From Trogon surrucura (Eukaryota > Chordata > Aves > Trogoniformes > Trogonidae): a stretch of 64,000 nt of DNA. The stretch lies in assembly GCA_020746105.1 (NCBI GenBank), contig CM036622.1, positions 18,019,487 to 18,083,486 of the forward strand, in the 5' to 3' direction. A program made the position numbers and the translations under genes. The notes under the pieces were generated by a model. The model ran no database searches and was not told the DNA's origin. It saw only the letters and a program-made list of their open reading frames with translations. Shown in pieces: positions 1 through 11,300 of this stretch. Positions within the stretch are counted from its first letter, which is position 1. Each line of letters begins with the position of its first letter.

Positions 1-50
1 TTTATTCCTTTAGCTACCATCATAATTTCTTCTCCTTACTTGCTCTCTAG

Positions 51-268
51 TCCTGTGTCATAAAAAAGATGGACAAGGAGAAAAAGACGCCATTGTAAGG
101 AAAGAGGTTGGAAGCAGATGAGAATCACTAAAAAAAAGCAGAAAACTCATTATATCTAGGAAAAGGACAGCTAGAGTAGTAACTGCAGCTGGACCATCAG
201 GGAATGGAGAACCTGAAGATGAAAGAGCCAGTCCTGAGCTGTACACGAAGGAATTTTTGAAAGAATAG
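51..268 (+). pseudogene. Candidate decayed coding exon, unknown gene
   Basis: A pyrimidine-rich tract ends in AG at position 50 and resembles a 3' splice acceptor. One reading frame then runs to a TAG at 266-268, broken only by a single in-frame TGA at 119-121. The predicted peptide is charged and hydrophilic. It has a basic stretch (RKRTAR) near position 160, then a segment rich in Gly, Pro and Glu, and ends with TKEFLKE before the stop. A weaker donor-like site, GTAAGG, lies at 95-100, so an exon could instead end there. I do not recognise the protein. It could be a pseudogene, a terminal exon with a lineage-specific stop, a long non-coding RNA exon, or chance. The gene body, if any, would lie left of the window. 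Confidence 0.2.
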
Positions 269-2329
269 ACTTGATCTTATGCTCTGAAGGCAGCCAGGCA
301 GGGCCTGTTTTCATAGGCATTGTTCTCATTGACTTATGTTTAAGTTTTCTTTGAACAGAGACCACAGATTTGAACCCATCTTGTTCAAATAGATACGTCT
401 TTTATATATGCAAAATGTCACTTGACTGTAAATTATTTCAGTCTACGCTTTCTCTGCTGTCTAATATAAAGTGGACTTAGACACACATTATGCAGAATTC
501 TGTGTGATTGTTAATAATAGCTGCCCGACCACTCTCCTACAATTTTATGGCTTAAAAATAACGCTCAGCTGTTCAGGAACAAGAGACCATTGGAAAGGGG
601 TGAGGGCAGAATCTTTTATAACCTCCGGGTGGAAACATTAGCCGCTGATCTGTTGGCACAGGAATTACCCAAGCCTATTATTATTCTATAAAAAGTAAAT
701 TGTTATTACCATATGTACAGACCTCCGTTTGGTGGTGCAGAGTCCGAATGGCTATTTCCTGACAGCCCATGCTTGTTGTAGCTGTGTTGCATGTGTCATA
801 CAAAGGAGCTTCTTGAGGATGGAAGATAACAAATACCTTTTGTGAAAGGGTGACCACCTACCATGCATAACTACAAGGGCTATTCCAGGGCATGTGACCT
901 CTGAAATTCCTATTGGCAGTAAAACAATACAGCATCTTTCTTACTTTTTTTCTAGTGGAGAGCAATATATAACCATGCTTGGTGGAAATAGACTTTTAGT
1001 GGCCAAGCCCACGGTCCTCACTCCTGTTCAGTAACTTGTATTCACATAGGAAACAAGACTAAATGAAGGGGCACAGAGCTGAGCTCTCTCTAGACTGTTG
1101 GGATATTTGGCTTTCCCCGCTTTGGGAGAATGTTAAATGTCTTTTTCATAATATGGCTTTATAAGTATGTGTTTTTGGTTAACTCAAGGCTGAAAACCCA
1201 AACCCAGGTCTGTGCTAAAGCAACAGCAGTTGTCTTGACGTAGGCTAACAGTGTGACTTGGCAATTTCTGTGTCAGATCACTGAATATTGGGGTCTTTGG
1301 TGTCAAGCTAACTCCAGAGAACAGTTTGCAGGAGTAATTACTAGTAACAAGAAAGACTTCCAAAACTGGATCTCAAGTCACTTGACAAATGTGGACCTTT
1401 TCCTCTTTGTAATCCATGATCAAATTTTCTAGAGGTATTTCTGGAAGCTCTAAAGTGTGATATATGCATGATAACTCGAAGGTAGAAGCATGCAGCGCCT
1501 GTAGTCTGCTTTTCAAAAGTGCTGCAGGAGTATCAGTGTGCAGGGGTGTCACGGCTTTCCTGTGGAATTTGTGTGTTGCACTAGATCGTGGATGCATAAA
1601 AGCCATTGCCTAATTCTGCAACTTGTCTTTATACTGGCATGGGTTGGGTTCACTTCACTGGGTTCTCAAATCAAATATACTTTAAGTGTGAGGAAATGGT
1701 TCTTTATGTTCACATACCGTATGAAGTGCTTAATCATTCATAGCTGAAAATTAGCTGAGTGTGATTATTCACCAAGGTACATTAAGAGCAGCTGGTGTTT
1801 TACTGCACTCCCACAAGAGAACAAAATACTAGTCCAGAATGTACGCAGAGCTTTTATATTCTTCTGGCTAAATACCTAGTGGAAAATGGACCAAGTCTTC
1901 CTGCTGGCACATTTACGGATGAAGTCAAAGCTACTGTGCTAAACTGAAGGGGGAAAATGTTTCTTGAGCAGTGTGGCACAGAGGCCAGCTCCCAGCCCTG
2001 CTACAGTCTCCTGCCTCTCATTCTGGACTGGAGTGGCGAAGGGCAAACATTGCATGCCTGCTCCTTGGGGAGGAAGAGAGATTGAGCTTGTCATGTTGCC
2101 TCCTCTTTATTCTAGAATAGAAGCTAATTATTGTTGCAAATTGTACTTGAGTCTGCCTGCGAGTTCTGCTGCGCTCCCCTCTGCTGCCTCGGTCCATGTA
2201 CTGTAGCTCAGAGGTGATGCTCTGAAGGCAGCAAGCACTGATCTAGTGAGAACTTGTACATTTTCAAAGACAGAGCCAGTCTGCCAGAAACTAAAACATG
2301 TTAATATTCCAATCACTTATTTTCGTAGT
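269..2329. other. No gene recognised
   Basis: This is AT-rich single-copy-looking DNA. Short frames occur on both strands, for example near 1373-1606 and 1964-2206, but they have no family signature and no convincing splice context. I see no repeat family here. Confidence 0.6.
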
Positions 2330-3815
2330 TACAGTGAAAGCTGAAGGAAAAGAAGGCTACAAAGGAGAGGTCATTCAGTCCATCCACCTGCCCCAAGACA
2401 GTACAGATGCAACTGATATATTTCAGACGAATGTCTACAGAGCTGTTCTTAAAAGGCTTAAATAATGACAATCACAGGATCTCTGCAGGCCAGCTCTTCC
2501 AGAGTTTAACTATCTTTACCAGTAGAAAGCACTTCCTAAAGCCTAACCTCAATCTCCCTTGCTTTCCTTTCAGCCTATTTCTACGTGTCCTACCCTTAGA
2601 AAACATGGACAAGGGCTTACTTCCTTTCTCTTTCTAGCAGCTTTTTTCTGTATTTGAAGACTGTTATTGCATCTCCCTTCAGACATCTTTATTTTTAGAC
2701 TAACCAACTTTGCTTCTCCCTGACTTTCCTTCCAGGATAGGTTTCGAGACCTCTGGTGATAATTCTTTTCATCTGAACTCCTTCGAGTTGGCCTGTGTTG
2801 TTCTTGCATTAGATGCTGCACCCAAACCCGGCTGCAGTACTCCAGCTGCGGGAGCCTTTCCACTTAGCAAAGCAGAAGGTTTACTTCAGCTGTCATATGA
2901 GCAACACTCCTGTTTATATATCCCCCTTTGATATTTGCTTTCTCTCAAAAGACTTGCCTTCCAGTTTGTGAAACACTGTAATTCCCAAATCCTTTTCTGA
3001 GGACCCACTGCTCCATCTGTCTTATGTCTTTTGTCAGCTGCACAGCCGTATATACGTGTATATGTGTACATGCGGCTGGTACATTTCATAGTCTGCTACT
3101 TCAGATTTTTTGAATTGCATCCTCATTTCCGTAGACACTTTTTCCTCTTTGTCAAGGTTGCCTTGAATCCTAAATCTTTCCTCTAAAAATTCTGTTGTAC
3201 TTTCCCAGCTCAATAGTCTCTTCAGACCTGATGTTTTATCTTTCACCGTACCAAATTATTAATGAAAATATTGAAAAGTTCCAGAATGAAAACAGATTCC
3301 TGCACTGAACTTTCTTAGTTGGCAGTGAAGTATTGCTTGTGTGATTTTTCAAATAGTCGTGAAACTGAACAGTTTCACCTAAATCTTAGCTGATTGTCTT
3401 GTTTATGATGATTTTGTGAACGAGTCTCAAAACCCTTACCAAAGTCAAGGCCTAGTACAGACAGTTCTTTTTCATCCTGTGTAAGACCCATCCTGTCATA
3501 GAATAAAGTTGGTTTGTGGGATATATTATGTGAGTCATGTTTCTTCCCTTGTCTGTGGATGTAGTCACTCCATCACAGAAAGCCACTAGCTTGGTCAGGC
3601 AGGACTTGCCCTCAGTGAAGCCGTGCTGGCTGTCTTGAATCACCTCCCTGTCCTCCATGTGCCCGAGCAGAGCTGATGGGAGGATCTGTTCCATGATCTT
3701 CCCAGGCACAGAGGTGAGGCTAACAGGTCAGTAGTTTCTCGGATCCTCCTTTCTACCCCTTTTAAAAATGAATGAAATATTCCCTTTTTCTGGTCACCAA
3801 GGCCTGACTGCCGTG
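2330..3815 (-). mobile_element. Ancient CR1 LINE copy, reverse transcriptase region to 3' end
   Basis: Read on the minus strand, this is a collinear but heavily decayed CR1 element of about 1.5 kb. The 5' part (about 3815-3430) holds reverse-transcriptase motifs such as PGKIMEQIL, the [17 protein letters not shown] block, and a following degenerate segment where the YLDF catalytic region is normally found. The middle (about 3430-2880) keeps the order of conserved blocks typical of amniote CR1 but with many indels. Around 2863-2760 the LEYC...W segment of the C-terminal part is visible. The part near 2345-2700 resembles the CR1 3' untranslated region. The frame is broken by shifts and stops throughout, so the element is dead. 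A TA-rich patch at about 3045-3075 looks like a secondary microsatellite expansion. Divergence suggests insertion long before the CR1 copies at 38.9 and 45.9 kb. Confidence 0.8.
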
Positions 3816-6800
3816 ACTTCTCATATCTGCATTTTTCTGCCCATCTGGTTGTATTTTGTTGTGGCTGTGCTTGTTGGCAGTAGGATCTGTGCTTAATGTG
3901 TACTTGATTTCCAGTCCCAAATTTCAAGGTACTTGTCAGCTAGCTACAAAATGTGTACTGGCTGGCTGACCTCCATCTCTGGCTGCCCCTTGAACCTGGT
4001 TCATTTAGGCCACAAGGAATGATTTTGTTTTTCAGTGCTTTGGAATGATAGGCTTCTTCTCCTCAATTAAGCTCTGTCCAGCCTAACTGAGGTGAGAAAC
4101 GGCACATAGTTACAGCAAGCAGGTTTACACTTAGGCTTGTGAATCTGTGATGCATATTCTACCTTGTTTTTGCACTTTGTAAGTGTATGGGAGTGACTGA
4201 ATGACTGAAGCTTTTAAATTTACTTTGTTTTTTTCAAGATCCCTAGTGTGTCAGGATCTAGCTATGGCAGAGATTTGTTTCTGCAGCTTTGTTCTCATGG
4301 CAATAAAGCTGTCACTTCAGCAACACTTTGACTTCTAAAATTTTTTCACTTTCTCCTGTGCCCTTAGTTGTGCTAAATGATTACATGCCTTTAGTGATGA
4401 GCAGAATTTAGTTTTAATTCTTATTAAAACCTAATTACTCAACAACAACTCCGAGAAGCTTTTCCTTTCTTTGTTGGGTTTTTATATTTTTTCCAGATTA
4501 ACTGATTCATCTTCCATGTTTTATAGGGGTAGTGACTAGCAATGCCTACTTCTAAGATGCTTAAAGCTTTCCATTACAAAAGATGCTTGCAGCCTTTCCT
4601 TTGACAAGTTCCTGTCTTTCTGCTATTTGCAGTGAGTCATTGGTATGCTGCACAAAGGATGTTCTTTGGCTAAGGAAATGTCCCTTTTTGCTGTTATTTT
4701 GTATCCTATCCCACAGAATGACATCCAGCTTGTCCTGAGATACCAAATATTAAAAATTGCCACCTCACTTTGTTGCCTTGTGTGCTCCAAGAAGTGCTGG
4801 CAGCCCACCAAAATCACAATGCAGTTTAGTGCCAGGCTTTCACTTGTGCCACAAATGCAGAGGTGAAGAAAGGACTACGATTTCCAGAAAGGCAAAGGAT
4901 TAGTTATAGCTTCCCAGGGAGCAGCAACTATCTCTCCCAATGCAGGTTTCAAGCAACCTGTTGCTCATCCTCCTTTGATGTACCATTTGAAGTCTGGAGT
5001 TTCTTGAGATATCAGTGAGAGGTCCTGGCTCCTCCAACCATTCATTATCTTGGGGTAAAAACACAATAAGCAGGAATGTCCAAAACTTCGTCGTGCTTTC
5101 AGCCCATGCTTTCTGAAAGAGAAGGTCCAGTGACACAGTAGGCGATGGTCTGTATTGTCACAGAGGTGGTTGATGGCAAGCTGCACCGGGCTGTTGTAAG
5201 GCCACGCACTGGAGGTGTTGGCCAGGCCACTTTTATAAGCTGAGTAGTAATTTCCTGAATGCAGCAAAGTGGCTGTGTGGTTAGATGTTTTGAACCTGAT
5301 CCATGTTACTGAAGCAAATGGATCTTTGCTGCACTCCCCACAGGCACTGGCTCTCTGCAGCTTTGCAAAATGACTGTTTGAGTCATTTGGCACCTCATGT
5401 GGCCCCAGAAGCCAGCGTACCCCTTCTGCGCATCACCTGCTAAGTCTAGGCTGGTGCTCCTACCTGAGCAAAAGCAGAGGCCCTGACTAAAACCCATTGC
5501 TGAACGATACTGTGGAGGCAGAGTTTTCTGGTGAATCCTGTTGCCCTTTGATACTCTACGGTGTGGAAGGCAATAGGCACTTCACTTCCAGTATGTGTTC
5601 ATGTACATAAGCCTTGTACAGGTGAGTCTCCCAGTGGTTCAACCAAAGTTCAAATCTGAAGACAATAGTTGCAGAATCAACCTCTTCATCATCAGGCATC
5701 ATACTTGTGTCAGGTGCAGCATTGCATATGAATCCACAGTGAATTCTATCTCCTTCCACTCTTTCTCCATTCCCCAGGTGTGTTACCTTTTGTTACTGGA
5801 GGGAAGGAAAAAAAGTCCCAACATGTTGAAATTGCCACACTTCAAGGCAGCGTGTTTTGAAAAATTTCTGCAACCAGAAGAGCTACCACCAGTCTTCAAG
5901 CCCTGTCTCACTGCACAGCTGGAGGGGACCATCAGGTCTTAAGGAGCTGCCAGCTGTGCAATTTCAGGACAAAAAAAAAGGCTTAAAAAATGTTAATGAC
6001 ATTCTTTAAAAAAAATGGTAATGACTTTCTTTAAAATGTCTTTACTATGGAAGACCTAAGAGCATCTTTCATTTGTGAAGTTTAACGGTGGGAATGTGCC
6101 TCAGAAGAAAAATCAGTCTTAACCTGATGTATTGGTTAAATATGGATTCCCTGACACAAGTGACTTTCTCTGTGTTTGCACTGCCTTGCTCTGGGTGAAG
6201 AAATACAACAGCAATTAACATAGATGCACCCTGATAAGTTGTTTGTGCATCAGTGCTATTAATATCCATCTATCTTTTTGGATGGTTTCAAGCAGAGGAC
6301 CAAAATAATCCCTCACAAAATGCTGAGGCAATACCTTGTGTTGCAAACTGCTGTAACTGTAATGAAATCAGACTTTATTTTATGAAATCTGTTTCGTCAA
6401 GCTCTTGACAATGCCTCTCTGTTATCAGAGGAGGTACCGTGTGTCTTACAGTGTAACGCAGCCATTGCCATTTGTGCCTCAACTTGTCCAGCATTCCCAC
6501 GTCTTTGAATTTCCTGGCACTTTAACTTACATGATAAATGTAGCTTTTCTTTTCTTCTTGGATCAGACACAGCTATTTCCCAACGATGATAAACCTGAAG
6601 AAACATCCTACAAGCTAGATATATACATATCCCTTTCACATTTATTGTGGATGTAAAATACTCTACAAATAGTATAAGCGGCTGCCAGGCATGTAGCCAC
6701 AAGATGGGTGTTTTTCTCACATATGTATCCATTTCTTTTAATAATGAATAATGGACTTTATATTTAAAAGTGATCTTTCTATGAATGTGCTAGATTGTGC

Positions 6801-8290
6801 TATATTTCTTTCACATGAGTACATTCCCATCATGGCAAACTTCTTGCAGAGATTGCCTTGGGGGGCTTTGTTTAAAGTAATGTACTTCAATGAAAAAGAG
6901 CTGCTGAAATTTGTCAGCTTCTTCCTACATGATTGGGCTTTGGTGGTGGTTAAAAAAACTCTTTACCCACTTTATGATCTTCATGCTTATTGTGAAATCC
7001 CTTTTCATTTTTAAAAGTAAAAAGATATATGTACGCACATATTACCGAAAGCCCTAAAACTGCCTTGAACCTTTTGCATGAATAGTCTCATTGAAGTCAA
7101 TGAGTGATAGAGGTAGACTTTAGCTGTTTGCAGTTTTCAGGCTCGGGCTGTAGGGTAGATTTCAAATATTGCAAACAATTTGGAGGTGTACACTTTGCAT
7201 GGTATTTTCAAAGCCAGTGATGCGTTTTAAGGATTTAATATCTAATGAGAAATTGATGGCTTTGATATGGCATTGCCAGTAGATGGTTTTGGAAATCATC
7301 ATCCTTGACTCAGCGAAGTACAGACATCTCTGTAAGAGTAAGGGCAAATGAATGAGGCACCCTTGTAAGAGTAATGGTAAGTGAGAGCACAAGTTCTTGT
7401 AGTTTTTTTGTTTCCTGTGTTTTCCTTAGGAGAAGTCCTCTGGATAGATGAGCACGGCAAACCATATGGCTGCGGTGGTCTGCGACCTGCAGGTTCTTTG
7501 CTATTTGTTTCCTCTTCTTCAGGGGCCTGTAGAGGAGACTAACTCAAACATACAATTAATTCCTCTAAGATCAGGTGGCTGCAGTGCTGGAAAGCAAGAA
7601 AGTATTTAAAGAGGGCAGCTCAGGCCTGGTGTGGCTGCCACCAAGGCGGATATAAGACAAGGTGGCCTGTAGGGTGCTCATGAGGTGTGTTGGAGCTGAT
7701 CTGGGGAAGATCCACCATCCTGTGGGGCAGCAGCTGTGCTCCTGTAGCCCAGGCTGCAGAAGTGTGCTCATACAAAACATTGACAAGGGGAGTGGTCTGC
7801 TTTGGCAGGAGACCCCCTCTGCACCAGGGCAGCACTGGTGGCAAAGATGACCTGTGGCCCAGGGATCTGGGAGCAGCTGGCGCATAACTTAGAAGTGACA
7901 AGTGCAGGGTGTGCCACACTGTCCTGGAAAAAGCCTCCTAGCTGAAAGCAATGTGTTGGATTTACAGATAGTTGGTTTCTGTGGTTTGGAGGAGCTCATG
8001 GACACTACTAAGTATTCATGTCATTTTCAAATCAGACTGGTTTCTGCTGTCTTCTAAGTATCTTCATGGATCCTGGCCGATATAAGGTCAATAAGTTTAT
8101 CAGGAATGACAATTTTTGAGTGCATATTCATTTATGAATGCTGATGGAAATCTGCAACTACAAAGGTATACACACCCACACACCTGAGAAATAGAAATGT
8201 GAAGTGCGAATGCTCTCTCAGAGACTTACCAAGCTAAATGTTTTAGGCTGCATCAGGTTGGCCCCTGTGAGAGGGTTGCTTTTTGAGCCT
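3816..8290. other. No gene recognised; one weak candidate frame inside
   Basis: This is mostly AT-rich, featureless DNA. It contains a weak minus-strand open frame (4965-5432, listed separately) and a short imperfect tandem duplication at about 5993-6040 built on TAATGAC.TTCTTTAAAA. A somewhat GC-richer patch at 7640-7900 has overlapping short frames on both strands that match nothing I know. Confidence 0.55.
4965..5432 (-). other. Unrecognised open frame, possible exon
   Basis: A stop-free minus-strand stretch of about 155 codons with no ATG near its upstream end. It is therefore either an internal exon or a chance frame. The peptide is rich in Ser, Asn, His and Cys, with no transmembrane segment, no repeat and no catalytic motif I recognise. 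It is among the longest frames in the window not derived from an obvious repeat. In 64 kb read in six frames, one or a few of this length are expected by chance. No strong acceptor or donor stands out at its edges. Confidence 0.12.
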
Positions 8291-8330
8291 TGCCAGGAAG
8301 GACCTGAAGCTCAAATGATCCTTCCTGGCA
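8291..8330. repeat. Perfect inverted repeat, 12-bp arms, 16-nt spacer
   Basis: The arm TGCCAGGAAGGA (8291-8302) is matched exactly by its reverse complement at 8319-8330, with a 16-base spacer. Transcribed from either strand it would fold into a short hairpin. It is shorter than a typical microRNA precursor stem and I do not recognise it as a known microRNA. Confidence 0.85.
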
Positions 8331-11300
8331 CAGAAGCAACAAAACATTAAGATACTGAACCTCAGCACAGCCTGACCATCTGGTCACTCCCTTTTCCATA
8401 CCGAAGATCAACATCTGTTTTCCAATGACAGGCCTTGGGTTATTGCTCAACAACTGTCTCAGTTATTTGGCAACATCATGATGTGTCCCTAATAGCTGGC
8501 TGCAAAACTGACATTTGGCCTCCCTTTCTTACTCCATGCTGTTCTAGACAAGCAAGCATTTCCTCCGGAGCCTGGACTCATTTCTCTGTAGAGATGGCCA
8601 AAATTTCAACAAGCAGCCCTATATAGTCTCAATCAAATGGTTCAGCAAGGAAACACATTTTAGAGGTTATTAGGTAAAGATGAAACCTGTAGGAACTCTG
8701 TAATCTGTGTAAATTCCTCTTCAGTAGGAGGAAAATTCTTTTAATGTAAGAGTAGATTTTCTCCAAACCAATAATCCTCTCTTCCCTGATGAATCTTTAA
8801 GAACTTACAAAAATAAATATTAAAATCTCAGAACAAAATTTCAGCTCCTATCAGAACATGTACTGAAAGGATAAATGAAGTTAGAAAGGGCTAGCATTTT
8901 TGTTATTGATTTATATCAGATATTACAGTGGTGGATAGCAGTGAATTAAGTGGTGCATGCTCTTCAGCGGCATTTCTGTCTCTTTCTAGTTTATGTTGTC
9001 CGAGCTTGCTATTAAGTCTTCAGCTTGTTGGGAAGATACTTTGTCAGAGAGCGATTTCTTTTTTTCCATCCTGCAGTTTGATGTCCATGCCAACTTATTC
9101 ACTTGTCCATTTTGGAGAGCTTTAAGTGGCCAAAGTTGCTGCTTGTTACTCCATATGAGGACCAATTAGGCAAATGCTTCCCACACAAAACAATTTCTAA
9201 GCTAGCTGGTTTTGTAACTCGTATATAAATGTCTAGTAGAGCTCTCTAGAAATTTTTGAGTTGCAAGTAATATATAAACTGAGTTATTTGGTAGTTGAAG
9301 TGTGACTAATACTTGGTTTACGTAGCTCAAGTTGATGATTACAAACTTTGAAGCTTGGATGAATAGAATTTAGTACCTAATGCACTGCAGAGCTTGTTTT
9401 CATTTTACATTTTAATCAATTGATTTTTCTTTTAATGAATTCTCTTTGAAATTTATTTTATATTTATACCAATGCGTAGACTTCACTATTGCTATGTTGC
9501 ATTACCAAGGGCAGTATGAGTTTAAATCACTTTATGATAAAATTTTGCATAATCTGCTCGTACAAACTAATTAAATGTCAGGTCATTGTAATACAGAGCT
9601 CATATTATCACCATGGGTCACTAGAAACGACAATTAGTAATTCATGTGTAATCCAGTTAAATTCAAATTAAGAAAAAGAATGTCAAGTCAGAGTTTTGTT
9701 CCTAATTCCTAGTTTTTATACATTGGTGCAGGTTTATGGGCACACCACTTAAAATCACAGCTTCAGAACTGTTTTTTAACTTAATTAATTTGATTTATAC
9801 TGCTCAAGCATGGCTCTTAGGTTGCTCTAACCAATGGTCATATGAGTGACTTGTACTTAGAAATTAATTAACTTTAGAACATATACATATTTTGAATATG
9901 TTTATCCCTCACTAACCACACTGTTATTTTACTGATGGATATTTAATGGTATGAAGGACCTCTGTATTCAGCTTTCGCAAGCAGAAACAAAAGTGGCTGG
10001 TTGTTAGGTGAACTGTGCAGTTCATATGGTAGCAAACTGTAAAAAACGAAAGAGTACAATAGTAGAGAGATGTGGAGGTTGCTGCACCCTGCCCTGTGCT
10101 GGGTAAAGGCAAAGGAGAAGACAGGAGAGTGTTTTCTTCCACAGGTAGCTCTGCCCTGGTAGGGCAAGGGCTCCGTGCTGGGGAAGGACCAGCTGGTGCT
10201 CTGTCACACGGGACCTACGGCTCATCCCCTGCCTTGTGTCGCCTGGCACCCAAGGGAACATTTCTTGCAGGCTGCCTTGTCCTTACCCTGCCACGTGCGA
10301 TCCTGTCTCTGCAACCAAGGACTTGGCAGCTGCGGTCAGTGTGCCCTTACTGTAGTGCTCAGTGCTGCTGTAAATGTACTGCAGCCAAAGCAAAATCTCT
10401 ACAGCTACAGTCCTCTCGCTATTGCTGCTTTTTGTTAGAGCACCAGATTAGAAGGGCGTGCTCAACATTAAGGTTTCATCGGCTTGCTCTCTATGTAGTC
10501 TTTATAGGCTTTTTCCTTTAATTTTCTTAGATATATTTGGATTCAGGCTTTTTAGCGTTTGCCTTTCTGTGGTAAAATCTCATTAGGCTCCTATCATATT
10601 TCAAACTAAATAGAATATCCTGACTAAAATGTCAGTGACATTCTTATAATGGCCATGTCTGAAGGAAGCTAAAATACTGCTTGTAATTTATTTATATAGC
10701 ATGCAAAGGTCATAGGTGATTTAGAGAGAAGTCTAAAGACAAACAATCATTCTGATCATGTAATGGTGTATCGCAGATTATCTCAGCTTCATCAGAAGAC
10801 CTTTATTTGGTGTGAGCAGTGTCAGAGCTGGATTAAAAGTCACAGCATGAATATACCCACCATTCCCAGCCCTGCTCTTCAGGACTCATCAGATCTGCAC
10901 AGAAGCGTCACTGGTTTCATTGAATGTCATATGAGACCTGTTGTGCGTTGCTTTCTCAGTAAGGGAGTCTATTGAAATCACTTTGAAATCCATTAAAGAT
11001 GAAAGGAGCAGCATACTCCAGGGCACTTTTATTTTGATGAGACTCAAATTTAAGCGTCTAACTTCAGTTGCCATGTTTAAAAGGGTTGGCCCTTTTTTTT
11101 TTCCCTTAACAAAGTGAACATTTGAATTCTAAATCACAATCAGCCAAGCCCATCGCTGCCAAATTAGGGATGACAAGTGTACCCCGCTGTGCATAGCTTC
11201 ATAGAGATATTTGCAGATATGAATTTAGCTTTCAAGAAAGGCATGATTTCTTTGTAACTTTCCTGTCACATTCACTTTGTAATACAGTAATCACTGAGCA

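Noticed and set aside
10072-10521. 149-codon plus-strand frame in a GC-richer patch
   Set aside because: No domain, no codon signature and no splice context. Length is within chance for a GC-richer segment.
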